Shown: positions 52,518-62,015 of the stretch, piece by piece
How the letters are laid out: each line of letters begins with the position of its first letter
How positions within the stretch are numbered: position 1 is the stretch's first letter
From: Paenibacillus tundrae
Lineage (GTDB): Bacteria > Bacillota > Bacilli > Paenibacillales > Paenibacillaceae
Assembly: GCF_030812775.1 (NCBI RefSeq)
Contig: NZ_JAUSTI010000022.1
Location: 1-64,000 of the forward strand
Direction of reading: 5' to 3'
DNA length: 64,000 bases
The notes under the pieces: model-generated
Seen by the model: the letters and a program-made list of their open reading frames with translations, nothing else
What the model was told of the DNA's origin: nothing
Database searches by the model: none
Translations under genes and position numbers: made by a program

Positions 52518-54230
52518 TCATTTTTTACGATCCTCATCTGTTGGATTATTCATGATGGGACGTTTACGCATCATGTTGAGCGGGGCACGGATGAAGAAAT
52601 CCTTCCATTCACCCAGGTGATACGGAACCGCTGGCGCAACATAAGGTACGCCGAAGCTTGAAAGCCGTGACAGATGTGTACACACGAGCAAAAAGAACAT
52701 AACCACTCCGAATAATCCAAGTACAGCTGCGCTAAACATGGCCGCAAACCTTAGAATCCGTAATGTTAAACCGGCGCTGTACACAGGAATCGTAAAGGAA
52801 GATATCGCCGTTACCGCCACGACAATAACGAGGAACTGACTTATAATCCCCGCCTGTACGGCAGCTTGACCAATGATTAGACCTCCTACGATACCCATCG
52901 CAGGCCCAATCGGTTTAGGCAGACGAATTCCAGCTTCCCTTAGAATCTCAATAGAGAGTTCCATGATTAATACTTCAATCAGGGAAGGGAACGGTACTCC
53001 TGTTCGTGTCTCAATTATCGTCAATACCAGCTTGGTTGGTATAAGCCCGGGATGGAATGAAATAAAAGAAATGTAGAGAGCAGGAGCAAGCAAAGCTAGC
53101 ATAGCGGACATAAAACGCAGCATTCTTAGAAAAGTGCCCGGAATCCAGCGCTCGTAATAATCCTCAGGCGATTGCAGCAGCATGCTAAAGGTTACAGGTA
53201 CAACGAGTACAAAGGGTGTCCCATCCAGCAGGATAGCTACCCTTCCCTCTAGTAAGGCGCCCATTACCCGGTCAGGTCTTTCCGTATTCAGAATCTGTTG
53301 AAAAGGACTAAGGGTGCTGTCTTCTATAAGTTGTTCCACATAACCCGATTCGAGCATATCATCCATATCCATCTCTTGAATTCGCTTCTGTACTTCAGCT
53401 ACAAGCTTAGGATCAGCAATATCCTGAATATAAGCAATCGCCAGATCTTTTTTGACACGTGTGCCTACTTCAAATTTTTGAATAAACAAACTCTGATTAC
53501 TGCCATGGCGACGCAAAATCCCTGTATTATCGCTTAACTCCTCTGTAAAGCCGATTCGTGGACCGCGAAGTAAACCTTCGGATAAGGGTTCATCTACACC
53601 ACGCGTTTTCCCCTTAGCCGTTCCGATTAACATCGCTCCAGGTAGTCCATCCACCAACAATGCATTTTTGCCTAGCAGTACACCAACAGACAGTTCCTGA
53701 AGTGATGACGTCTCCTGCACTTGGCTTACAGGAAGCAGTTGCTCCTTCAAATACGACGCCAGAAAGTCAGCGTTATTTTGTTGCACGAATTCCCCCTGAG
53801 TCTGCTCAGGCACCCCTTCTAACATCAAGGACTTGATAAGGTATTCGTCCATTAAATTCATATCTGTGAGACCTTCGGTAAACATTACGGCAGCCCTTGT
53901 ATTGGTACCTCTAATCGTGAACTCCCGAAGATGCACATCTGCATTTTTACCAAAGGTTTCTTTGATACTAATTAGATCCGTATGGTAGTTACCGGTTATT
54001 TTAATATTGGCATAGTGCCCTGTCTCCGTTCCGCTCCCTACTCCTGCGGCGGCTGGTGAGATATCCTTTGGGGATACCGACGGTTTATTGGAGCGAGTAA
54101 AGCTACCACGCTTGATCGAAGTATTAATCCAACGTGTAGTCAGGGTAATGCCAATGGGAATGATAATGACCAAGAAGGCCTGAATCCATACTGACCATTC
54201 GGGCACATAGGAAACAATGGTAGACCACAT
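52518..54230 (-). CDS. gerA: GerA-type germinant receptor A subunit
   Basis: 570 residues from ATG 54230 with GGGGTGAG upstream; a GTG start at 54299 has none. GerA family: the soluble N-terminal domain ([25 protein letters not shown] ... EGVPEQTQG) and a membrane domain ([22 protein letters not shown] ... [44 protein letters not shown]). It is longer than most GerAA proteins because of an extra hydrophobic helix at the N-terminus ([22 protein letters not shown]) plus a Ser/Gly-rich linker. Head of the ABC-order ger operon. Confidence 0.9.
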   Translation of the reverse strand: [570 protein letters not shown]

Positions 54231-54449
54231 ATTCTCACCCCAACATTTCTCTGCATGATAAGCTGCAGGTATTCGAAAGTATTGTGTCCACGTTTTCACA
54301 CAAACATTCCCGTTTTTGTAAACCTACTTATAGTGAAGCAATATTGTATAACTTCAAAGCTTACGGATGAGCATCACGACAAGATCAAAATGAGGATGAT
54401 GAAAAAGAAAAGTGTACTGTCTCGTCTCGCTCGACTAATAATACACAGC

Positions 54450-54475
54450 AAAAAACGGCTCCCCTCAAGGAACCG
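54450..54475 (-). terminator. Terminator of the MCP gene
   Basis: On the minus strand CGGTTCC-TTGAGG-GGAGCCG followed by TTTTTTG. The interval 54231-54591 holds no gene otherwise. Confidence 0.65.
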
Positions 54476-54591
54476 CATCCATTATTCTAACCATATATAT
54501 TTATGAAATTAACCTATGTAGCTCAATGGCATGCCAGAAATGCCAGATATAACATGATTAAATCTGCAATCGGACATTTCTTTGCGATGCA

Positions 54592-55536
54592 TCACACGAT
54601 TTTGGTTACTTGCTGTGCCTTGGCATCGAGTAACTGAGCAGATGCAGCAATCGACGTAAAGTCATTCAAAGCGATCCCAATTCGCTCTTTACTCTGCTCC
54701 ACGTATTCCTCAACTTTTTGTGTTCCGCCTGCGATATTTCCAATCTCTTTGGTAATGCCGGTAATGCTATCACGAATTTCATTAATCGAATTCTCTACAA
54801 TCTCGGATAGCTTCTTCACTTCTTTGGCAACGATATCGAACCCTCGGCCATACTCCCCAGCGTGTGCAGCCTCGATCGCTGCATTCAGAGCGAGTAGCTG
54901 TGTTTGTGATGCAATTTCACGGATCGTCTGAACTACCCCTTGAATCGATCCCGCCTGTTCCTGCAAATGAGTCAACGTCGTGCGGTTATGAGCAGACACC
55001 TCTGAAATATAAGAAATGCTGGACATTAGTTCCTGACTACGTCCGATGCCCCCATCTGCCTGCTCGCTCAGCTCATGTGACATCGTCTTTAATTCATGAA
55101 CGACTGACGATATATTGTTCTGGCGATTTGTGATATCGGTCGCTATTTTGGATACACCGAGTATTTTCTGATTATTCTCATCATAAACAGGCATATACGT
55201 AGCCTCAAGCCACACGGAGTTGCCATTTGCATCCTTACGTTCTACCTTATCCTGAAAGCTCACCCCACTGAAAATACTCCCCCAGAAGGCTTCGTATTCC
55301 ACACTGTTCACAAAGCTTCCAAAGCAAAGTTGTTCATGTTGCATGCCGTACATCTCTTCTTTTTGATAGCCCATCGTTGTGGCAAATACATCATTCACAT
55401 ACGTAACCTTGCGTTTCATATCGAATCGAATAATCGCCAAACTCTTCTCCATCGCTTGGATCACTAACTCATCCGTCACAACATCTTTTTTCATCACATC
55501 AACTATAGACACGCATATCCCCCACTCTAATCCCAT
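54592..55536 (-). CDS. Soluble PAS-domain methyl-accepting chemotaxis protein
   Basis: 314 residues from ATG 55536 (AAGAGG upstream). A PAS domain (about 20-130; IIRFDMKRKVTYVNDVFATTMGYQKEEMYG ... VWLEATYMPVYDENNQKILGVSKIATDIT) is followed by an MCP signalling domain with the hairpin tip SQTQLLALNAAIEAAHAGEYGRGF. There is no transmembrane segment, so it is a cytoplasmic sensor, possibly of redox or oxygen through PAS. The protein is short after the tip, and the second helix ends at QLLDAKAQQVTKIV. No che genes nearby. Confidence 0.88.
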   Translation of the reverse strand: MGLEWGICVSIVDVMKKDVVTDELVIQAMEKSLAIIRFDMKRKVTYVNDVFATTMGYQKEEMYGMQHEQLCFGSFVNSVEYEAFWGSIFSGVSFQDKVERKDANGNSVWLEATYMPVYDENNQKILGVSKIATDITNRQNNISSVVHELKTMSHELSEQADGGIGRSQELMSSISYISEVSAHNRTTLTHLQEQAGSIQGVVQTIREIASQTQLLALNAAIEAAHAGEYGRGFDIVAKEVKKLSEIVENSINEIRDSITGITKEIGNIAGGTQKVEEYVEQSKERIGIALNDFTSIAASAQLLDAKAQQVTKIV

Positions 55537-55861
55537 GATAGAAACCTCTTGCAATAACAGACAAAGGCTAAAATAACACTTCATATAATATGTATATCCA
55601 TTAATTTAAGATAACTATATTAATGATACCCGGATTCGGGACTTTTGGATCACGTATTCACCTGATTTCATAACAATTTTTTTATGAACAGAAGATCGAT
55701 ATCGAACATAAAAGATCATTGGCTTGATCATACAATAGCATTTCGTTTTGTACCAATACTTTAATTCGCTCATCCTCTTAAATAATGTAGGTTAATAACC
55801 GACAATAAAAAAAGGGGATTTTTGTGATAAATCTCACTTATTGGTCAGGGGGAATAGGTAT

Positions 55862-57061
55862 ATGTTTAAAGGTTTAAAGAACAAGGTTCGTCTTAGCCTA
55901 CTGCTTCTTGTCGCTACTGCCTTTGTTATTCAAGAGGCTACAGTCGGAACGACCGTGGTTCAAGCAGCAGACAATGTGATTAAAGCAACCGATTTTGGGG
56001 TTAAAGCCAATTCAAAAAACGCCCAAACGAAGGAAATTCAAAATGCATTGAAGTATTTCTATGATCGAGGAATGGAAGGAACCGTTTATTTTCCAAAAGG
56101 TACATACTATGTCGATGAGTCTATTCGTTTATATACCGGAGTTAGTCTGACCGGTGATGGAATTGGGCAAACCATTTTCAAAAAAACAGGCTCTTCTAGC
56201 CAATATGTCATTGGTAATCCGATTCTCCGTAATCAATCCAATCGGATCAACGTGAGAATCTCCAATCTGACCATTGATGCCGATCGTGAAAATCGGGAAG
56301 CTCGCGGTGTTAGTCAGGTAGGTGGAATTATTATTGATATTCCTGTCTCTCACCTCACACTTGACCAGATCGAGATCCGAGATACAACTATAGGAGCCTT
56401 GTTACGTAGAACGAAAGATTCCGAGATCACCAACAGTCGCTTTGACCGCAACAATGGACATGCCATTGCAACAGGGCACGAAAGCTTCCCAGCTGGTGAG
56501 TTTAGCAACGTGCAAATTATAAACAATCAAATTACAAATTCGGGCGGCGGTAGTGGAATTAACCTGTCTCGTGCAACCAATACCACCGTGTCCGGCAATC
56601 AGATCATTAACCGTACCCACCAATCAGACGGCTATGCTGGTATTCGTATCCCTAATGACGGTGCCAACAACACCATTACAAACAATGTAATCGAAAACTA
56701 CCCACGGGGTATCTTTGTACTAACAGGAGCAACTGGAAATAACGTATACGGAAATACAATCAAAAACGCGTCTCTTCAAGGTCTCTTAGTGCAGGCAAGT
56801 GGTAATACCTTTACAGACAATAAATTTATCCAAACGAACACTTCGCTTAAACCAGATGCTGTTATTCGTCTAGACGGCTCCAACCAGAACAAAGTGATTG
56901 GTAATGAGATGACAACCCACTCCGGTTTCTCCATAACCGGTATACGTCTTACCAACTCTAGCTCAAATGAAATTAAGAACAATATTACCGATACCTCAGG
57001 CAAGTCTATCAGTATTGAGGGTGGAAGTGGAAACGTGAATACAGGCAACCGTAATCGCTAA
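55862..57061 (+). CDS. Secreted right-handed beta-helix (pectate-lyase-like) protein
   Basis: 399 residues from ATG 55862 with GGGGGA upstream. Signal peptide MFKGLKNKVRLSLLLLVATAFVIQEATVGTTVVQA. The N-terminus of the mature protein (ATDFGVKANSKNAQTKEIQNALKYF ... GTVYFPKGTYYVDESIRL) is the pectate_lyase_3 entry, followed by many short PbH1 repeats (ISNLTID, ITNSRFDRN, IINNQITNSG, VSGNQIINR, ITNNVIEN, VYGNTIKNA, IKNNITD). Probably binds or cleaves a polysaccharide; catalytic residues are not identifiable by eye. A terminator follows. Confidence 0.85.
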   Translation: MFKGLKNKVRLSLLLLVATAFVIQEATVGTTVVQAADNVIKATDFGVKANSKNAQTKEIQNALKYFYDRGMEGTVYFPKGTYYVDESIRLYTGVSLTGDGIGQTIFKKTGSSSQYVIGNPILRNQSNRINVRISNLTIDADRENREARGVSQVGGIIIDIPVSHLTLDQIEIRDTTIGALLRRTKDSEITNSRFDRNNGHAIATGHESFPAGEFSNVQIINNQITNSGGGSGINLSRATNTTVSGNQIINRTHQSDGYAGIRIPNDGANNTITNNVIENYPRGIFVLTGATGNNVYGNTIKNASLQGLLVQASGNTFTDNKFIQTNTSLKPDAVIRLDGSNQNKVIGNEMTTHSGFSITGIRLTNSSSNEIKNNITDTSGKSISIEGGSGNVNTGNRNR

Positions 57062-57196
57062 GAGAAAGACGCCATTCAGAGAGACATTTAGTAAACAGAG
57101 AGCAGAGATTAACCAAAGAGTACGACCAAAACATTAGAACATGCATCAGATCCTGAAGTGAATAGCGAATAGCGTGAACAATAAGTAACTTATCTC

Positions 57197-57239
57197 AAAA
57201 TCCCCCTGTGCTACCTTTACGGAAGAAGGGGGATTTTTT
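57197..57239 (+). terminator. Terminator of the beta-helix protein gene
   Basis: AAAATCCCCCT pairs with AGGGGGATTTT around a 19-base loop, followed by TT. Confidence 0.75.
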
Positions 57240-57329
57240 ATTGTTTTCATTTGGTGAATTCATTGATAACAATAATATAAGTATCAAATATGGTAAAATT
57301 AAACTATACATATAAGGGGGGAGATTATA

Positions 57330-57836
57330 ATGACACTCCGGTTAAAGGGGACTTTACTTACTATGCTCATCGTACTGCTTACCATCGCCACAGGATGCGA
57401 CAATTCGAAAGAGGTGAACCAAGCAATTCAAGCCGGCGAAACCTACAAAAATGTGGAGTACACCGTTACTTATCAAGAGGATATTTTCTCAGAAGAGTCG
57501 ATCCTTGAACGGAATAAATTAATTAAGCCATTTCTTACAGACGAGTATTATTCCAAAGCCGAGCTTAATCGTTATACAACGTTGCCCTTTCTTATTGTAC
57601 AGAAGCAGCAGTTATCCCTAAAACCCGAAAATCTTGCATTCGAACCATTGAACCAGCCAACTGAAAATACGTACGATCTGCATTATACATTAGACTTTGT
57701 ATTGTTTGACCAGGATGAGAACGAGGTTAAACGGGTTCCGAGCAAAGGGTTACTCACGATGATGAAAGTGGATGATAAATGGCTCGTACAAGCCGATGAG
57801 CCCGATTGGAAAGTCTCTGCGGAACTTAGTCAATGA
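57330..57836 (+). CDS. Putative lipoprotein of unknown function
   Basis: 168 residues with a lipoprotein signal peptide MTLRLKGTLLTMLIVLLTIATGC (lipobox IATGC, Cys23). The mature part is a polar alpha/beta domain (NKLIKPFLTDEYYSKAELNRYTTLPFLIVQ ... YDLHYTLDFVLFDQDENEVKRVPSKGLLTMMKVDDKWLVQADEP) that resembles NTF2-like or DUF4878-like extracellular folds, but I cannot assign a family. GGGGGGAG lies upstream of the ATG. Monocistronic. Confidence 0.7.
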   Translation: MTLRLKGTLLTMLIVLLTIATGCDNSKEVNQAIQAGETYKNVEYTVTYQEDIFSEESILERNKLIKPFLTDEYYSKAELNRYTTLPFLIVQKQQLSLKPENLAFEPLNQPTENTYDLHYTLDFVLFDQDENEVKRVPSKGLLTMMKVDDKWLVQADEPDWKVSAELSQ

Positions 57837-57898
57837 AGATATAGAAGTTAAGTTACTTTTCAGTGTTTCATATAATAGATTTGCCAAGTGTGTAGACC

Positions 57899-57925
57899 AC
57901 AAAGAGCCCCTTAGGGGCTCTTTGT
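57899..57925. terminator. Bidirectional terminator
   Basis: ACAAAGAGCCCCT pairs with AGGGGCTCTTTGT, with a TT loop. It separates the convergent lipoprotein and membrane-protein genes. Confidence 0.75.
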
Positions 57926-57981
57926 CTATATATTAATAATAAATCTTACACTCCTAGCTTCAAAGATGATTTTTTATCCTA

Positions 57982-59169
57982 CTATAGTTTGAAATTGAAA
58001 GATGTAGGCTTTATTTTCATAATTAATCCATTAGCAGAAAGTTCGAATAGCAGATCAATATTTTCACCTTTCCAATATTCTCTAACATAGACCAGATAAT
58101 TCCCCTCTTCTCCTAAAACCGGAACGGAGAGATCATACCCAAAAAAGTCCTGAGGCTGCTTATCTCGATACGTCTCATGCTTCAACTGTTTATGTTGGAT
58201 GTCAACTGATTTACTAACAAAATTTGTATATGTTTCGAATGAAAATAATTTCAGAAATTCTTCAGCATCTTTTACTGAAACTGTCGCCTTCGATTTAGTC
58301 ATAACTTCATAGTATTGATTGACAGTTTTGATTAGAAGTTTATCATTTGCATCAATATCATTTTCAAGGTTATATAATTTTTGATAATCCGAGTTCTCTT
58401 TCCTAAACGTTTGAATATTTATTAACTTATCAATAGGGTAATAAATTGCCCTTCTCGAATTTATATCGTATCCAATAAAAAAATCAGTTGAAATATCTAA
58501 CTTTATATATTCAGCTTTTGACCCATCTTCTTTTGTAATTTGGGCATATTCTAAATTTTCCTTTTGATTCTTATACCCATTGAAAATGCTAACCTGTGTA
58601 TTTAATCCGAATAAATAGATACATAAAATAAGGATCAAAATAGAGAACCAGAAGGATACTCCAGTGACAGCTTTTGAATGTCCTTTTATTTCTGCGATCT
58701 TCAATTGTATTTTTATAGATATAAGAGTAATGTTTATATGCAATGAAAATAATAATATGTACACAAATATTGTTGAGGCGATTGGTAATTCAGCACTCAT
58801 TGAAGAATAAGTAATAGCCCCATCTACTGATAATAGTAATACATAATATATTATAACAACCCAAGTTGTTGGATATTTCTTAAATTTAATTACAGAAAAT
58901 TCAGCTACCTTTGTAACATTAACTCCAGAGATGAAATAAGCACTCAAAATCGGAAAGACTAATATAAAAAAGCAAATGTACAACCCATTGAATAGATACA
59001 AATTGAACGATACAGGAACAACTGACAAAAAACCTCTAAAAATAAAATTATCAGATACAAATGGTGAAAAAATGCCTTGAATGTAAATAAACCCAATGAA
59101 ATAAACTAAAAAAGGAATATACCACATCTCTTTTGCAATATTAAAAACCTTCTTTAAGCTGTCTGACAT
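57982..59169 (-). CDS. AT-rich orphan membrane protein
   Basis: 395 residues. The N-terminal half has about six hydrophobic segments (near 13-33, 45-78, 97-117, 127-152 and 172-195); the C-terminal 200 residues are polar and end in beta-rich sequence (YLVYVREYWKGENIDLLFELSANGLIMKIKP). No family recognised. Codon use is strongly AT-biased compared with neighbours (many AAT, AAA, TTA, ATA), as is its flank to 59444, which suggests recent acquisition. No partner gene lies on the same strand. Confidence 0.65.
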   Translation of the reverse strand: MSDSLKKVFNIAKEMWYIPFLVYFIGFIYIQGIFSPFVSDNFIFRGFLSVVPVSFNLYLFNGLYICFFILVFPILSAYFISGVNVTKVAEFSVIKFKKYPTTWVVIIYYVLLLSVDGAITYSSMSAELPIASTIFVYILLFSLHINITLISIKIQLKIAEIKGHSKAVTGVSFWFSILILILCIYLFGLNTQVSIFNGYKNQKENLEYAQITKEDGSKAEYIKLDISTDFFIGYDINSRRAIYYPIDKLINIQTFRKENSDYQKLYNLENDIDANDKLLIKTVNQYYEVMTKSKATVSVKDAEEFLKLFSFETYTNFVSKSVDIQHKQLKHETYRDKQPQDFFGYDLSVPVLGEEGNYLVYVREYWKGENIDLLFELSANGLIMKIKPTSFNFKL

Positions 59170-59444
59170 ATAACCCCTCCTTTAATCTTATCGGTATAAT
59201 TTTCTGGAATTTTTACAGTTAAATTTACAAAAGGTGAGAACTACTATAAGAAAAGTCCTCTGCAAAGATCTTAATTTAAATTAAAAAAATCTAAGCTTGC
59301 TTTAAAGTATTATTTACAAATCATTAATTTAAATGGAATCAACATAATTTAAATTTTTTTATTTTTGAAGAAGTAAATTAGGCAAATCCAGCTAGCAAAA
59401 TAACAAAAATATGAAGTAGACTGTTTCGCTTCACATGCCTACCG

Positions 59445-59810
59445 TTAGCATTTCCCAAAGCCATCCTCGCACGTAATGTTTGATCTAAGAATATCGTTAA
59501 GACTTTGTTTCGCATGTTCTAACTTGAGCTGAGCCTCTTCGATTTCAGATATTTTCCCCTGAATAATAGTACTTTGTTCGTTTTCGGAGAACCCATTCTT
59601 CGAGATCATGCACTCTATATCCTGAATCGTAAATCCAACGGCCAAGCATTGCTTAACAACTTCCAAGTGCTGAATGATACCTGGGGTGTATATCCGATAA
59701 TTATTCTGGTCTCTCAGTACGTACTCCTCGGTAATAATGCCAACCTTCTCATAGTAACGAAGCGTTGATATGGGAAGGTTGATTCGTTTAGATACTTCAT
59801 TAATTTTCAC
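59445..59810 (-). CDS. MerR family transcriptional regulator
   Basis: About 121 residues from GTG 59810 (GAGG nine bases upstream gives the typical start MKINEVSKRINLPISTLRYYEK); ATG 59825 is an alternative. MerR HTH with the RYYEK motif, then the dimer helix and a C-terminal Cys pair region (NITCEDGFGKC). Divergent from a nitroreductase, with a palindromic operator between. Two cysteines at the very end might sense redox or electrophiles, which is speculative. Confidence 0.85.
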   Translation of the reverse strand: MKINEVSKRINLPISTLRYYEKVGIITEEYVLRDQNNYRIYTPGIIQHLEVVKQCLAVGFTIQDIECMISKNGFSENEQSTIIQGKISEIEEAQLKLEHAKQSLNDILRSNITCEDGFGKC

Positions 59811-59837
59811 TTGAGTCAGCCTCATTTCATTTGCTTG

Positions 59838-59857
59838 CTATAAAGTATACTTCATAG
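59838..59857. promoter_or_regulatory. MerR operator between regulator and nitroreductase
   Basis: CTATAAAGTATACTTCATAG is a nearly perfect palindrome. Toward the nitroreductase it lies between TTGCTT (59831-59836) and TAGTTT, with an 18-19 bp spacer, the layout used by MerR activators. The core AAGTATACTT is shared with 16141-16162. Confidence 0.7.
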
Positions 59858-59931
59858 TTTAGACTCCTCATAGTGAGATGAATAACAAAGTAACCGCCTC
59901 ACTATTATGCGTATAGAGGAGAGAAACCTAC

Positions 59932-60582
59932 ATGAATACAACGACTGACCACTTTAGCAAAACCAATGATTTTAATTCGATCGTTCTAGAACGTCGTTCA
60001 GTGAAAGAATACGATCCCGAAGTAAAAATTAGCCGCGAAGAAATGATGGAAATCTTGTCGAAGGCTTCCCGCGCTCCATCTGCGATCAACATGCAGCCAT
60101 GGCGTTTCCTCGTTATCGACAGTGCTGAAGGGAAACAAAAAATGGCACCCCTAGCCTCATTTAACCAGACGCAGGCCCTAACCTCTTCGGCTCTTATTGC
60201 CGTATTCTATGATGCTCACAACATCGAATACATGGAAGAGATTTTCAGTGAATCTGTGGAGCTTGGTTATATGCCGCAAGAGATCAAGGAGATGCAGATC
60301 GGGCAGGCAAAACCGTATTATGATAGTCTAAGCGCATCTGATCTGCGTGATATCAACCTGATTGACTCTGGACTCATTGCCATGCAGCTCATGCTTGTAG
60401 CCCGTGCTCATGGTTACGACACCAACCCTATGGCTGGTTATGATAAAGATCAGATCGCCGAAGTCTTTGGCCTAGATAAAGGCAGATTCCAGCCTGTCAT
60501 GCTGATCTCCATCGGTAAAGCAGCCAAAGCAGGTTATCCTTCCTATCGCCTCCCGGTTGATACGATTACAACTTGGGCTTGA
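59932..60582 (+). CDS. Nitroreductase family protein
   Basis: 216 residues of the FMN-dependent nitroreductase fold: VLERRSVKEYDPEVKISREEM at the N-terminus, SKASRAPSAINMQPWRFLVID with the FMN-contacting Ser/Asn, and GLIAMQLMLVARAHGYDTNPMAGYDKDQIAEVFG. Uses NAD(P)H to reduce nitroaromatics, quinones or similar. GAGGAG lies upstream of ATG. Probably activated by the divergent MerR regulator. Confidence 0.9.
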   Translation: MNTTTDHFSKTNDFNSIVLERRSVKEYDPEVKISREEMMEILSKASRAPSAINMQPWRFLVIDSAEGKQKMAPLASFNQTQALTSSALIAVFYDAHNIEYMEEIFSESVELGYMPQEIKEMQIGQAKPYYDSLSASDLRDINLIDSGLIAMQLMLVARAHGYDTNPMAGYDKDQIAEVFGLDKGRFQPVMLISIGKAAKAGYPSYRLPVDTITTWA

Positions 60583-60605
60583 TAAATCAGGTCTGCTCCT
60601 TTCTT

Positions 60606-60644
60606 AAAAAAGCTCCTTATAACAAATCGTTATAAGGAGCTTTT
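60606..60644 (+). terminator. Terminator of the nitroreductase gene
   Basis: AAAAAGCTCCTTATAAC pairs with GTTATAAGGAGCTTTT around a short loop. Between here and 60761 no gene is visible. Confidence 0.8.
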
Positions 60645-60761
60645 CGTTATATACCTACATGGTATGAGCAACTCTTAGTCGGCTCGCATTTTTATGTGCA
60701 GAAAATAAAGTTGTTTAATCTACTTATCTATAACCAACTCTTTTTAATCGATCGTCTATCA

Positions 60762-60943
60762 GAAGCCGAAAATAAATTGATGTTCAAGGATTGTTTTCTA
60801 TCCAATGAAACGATTTACACCATCACTAGAATTTACATCTTGAATTGTACCACGACTTAAAAAGGTCAAACTCTCCTTGGCCTTACCTTTCTTAATGTAC
60901 TGAGAGATTTTGCTTCAGTCCAACCGGTTTGACGTTTTAGCAT
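60762..60943 (-). pseudogene. Degraded TnsA-like N-terminal fragment (Tn7-type transposition endonuclease)
   Basis: The intact frame from ATG 60943 (GAGGTG upstream) reads MLKRQTGWTEAK and then stops after 25 codons. Adding one base to the A run at 60908-60911 opens a frame reading ISQYIKKGKAKESL, SRGTIQDVNSSDGVNRFIG, then TAG (60800-60798) where a Trp would fit, then KTILEHQFIFGF and two stops. The order GWTEAKI, YIKxG, TIQDV-x-S, R-x-x-G, (W)KT, H is what I recall of the N-terminal domain of TnsA proteins. The start overlaps the upstream gene stop in TAATG, so it was the second gene of an operon. Identification is from memory and needs a profile search. Confidence 0.5.
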
Positions 60944-61953
60944 TATATCACCTCGTAATCATTATTTAATACGATTACTCCGTCTATTCCTATTGAATAT
61001 TTCTCATTATTTTGATCTAATTCATATGTATTTAGTATAGAATTTATATCTTCGTTAATACCTATTAAATCTTCTTCTCTTGGTGTTTCAATTACTAGCT
61101 TAGGCTTTAGTATCTGATAAATATCTTCTAACAGACCAATTGAACAATTAAACATTTTAAGATTAATCACCCTAAACTTTACATTAGGAATCCTACTTAT
61201 CTCTACGAGATTAGAATTCTCTATTGTCAGGAAGTTAATAAGATGCAGGTAATGTTTATATACCATTTCATTTCCTTGAACCTTAATTAATTTTTGATTT
61301 TCTTCAATTGGATCAATAATATGTTGAATTATCTCATTATTCATATCAGGGTGAGTCGCTATTATAAGTTTCTTCAAATTTGCTCCATTAAAAGTTTGTG
61401 TCACTCCAGCTACCGTATAATTAATCTGAAGTATTGCATTTAATTGACTTTCAGCTTTAATTATTTTTGTATTATCAAAGTAATTAGATCTTAATGTTGA
61501 CCCCTTAGCTTCAACTAAATAAGATTGTCTTGTTCTTAAGTCTACTCCCCAAAGATCCGGGTTCTTTAAATCTCCTGATCTTGAGGTAAAACCTATTCCT
61601 GGACTCTTTAAATGCTCTAAATGTCTAATATTGTACATTTTTTGCATATGAATTTGAGCAAAGACCATCCCTATAAAATAAGCTACAGTTACTCTTTCAC
61701 TCATCTCTAAATCATTAACATTTTTAATTGTGAAGATAGAATTTGTATCTATAAAAGCAAGCATAGTAGAGATTTTCCACTCTAAAAGTTCTCTACTCAG
61801 ATTAAGGTGTGCTTTAGGAGCTAAGCCTACAGTTATTGCACCTCGTACTAATGTGAGTTTATTAGCCGTTAAAATTTGATTAGCCGTATGCATAGGGCGT
61901 CTGTCTCTATAGGCTACTACATTAGCGTAATTACTATATTTAATCCCCATCAT
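60943..61953 (-). CDS. Orphan protein with PD-(D/E)XK nuclease signature, downstream of glmS
   Basis: 336 residues from ATG 61953 (AGGGGGAT upstream). A longer frame to 62040 would run through the glmS terminator and lacks a ribosome binding site. The centre holds a restriction-nuclease-like motif: P132-D133-LWGVDLRTRQSYLV-E148-A-K150, followed by a helix and a strand with Gln (ESQLNAI). The remainder is not recognisable. Strongly AT-rich compared with glmS and the nitroreductase. It ends in TAATG with a TnsA-like remnant, so it was probably the first gene of a Tn7-type operon, or a cargo defence nuclease. No methyltransferase gene is adjacent. Confidence 0.65.
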   Translation of the reverse strand: MMGIKYSNYANVVAYRDRRPMHTANQILTANKLTLVRGAITVGLAPKAHLNLSRELLEWKISTMLAFIDTNSIFTIKNVNDLEMSERVTVAYFIGMVFAQIHMQKMYNIRHLEHLKSPGIGFTSRSGDLKNPDLWGVDLRTRQSYLVEAKGSTLRSNYFDNTKIIKAESQLNAILQINYTVAGVTQTFNGANLKKLIIATHPDMNNEIIQHIIDPIEENQKLIKVQGNEMVYKHYLHLINFLTIENSNLVEISRIPNVKFRVINLKMFNCSIGLLEDIYQILKPKLVIETPREEDLIGINEDINSILNTYELDQNNEKYSIGIDGVIVLNNDYEVI

Positions 61954-61961
61954 TATCCCCC

Positions 61962-62015
61962 TAAAAAAAATAAAATAAAAATACCCGTTCGCTTTTTGAT
62001 TATAAGCGAACGGGT
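61962..62015 (-). terminator. Intrinsic terminator downstream of glmS
   Basis: On the minus strand ACCCGTTCGCTT pairs perfectly with AAGCGAACGGGT, followed by ATTTTTATTTTATTTTTTTT-like sequence. It lies between the glmS stop and the start of the orphan nuclease-like gene. Confidence 0.85.
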
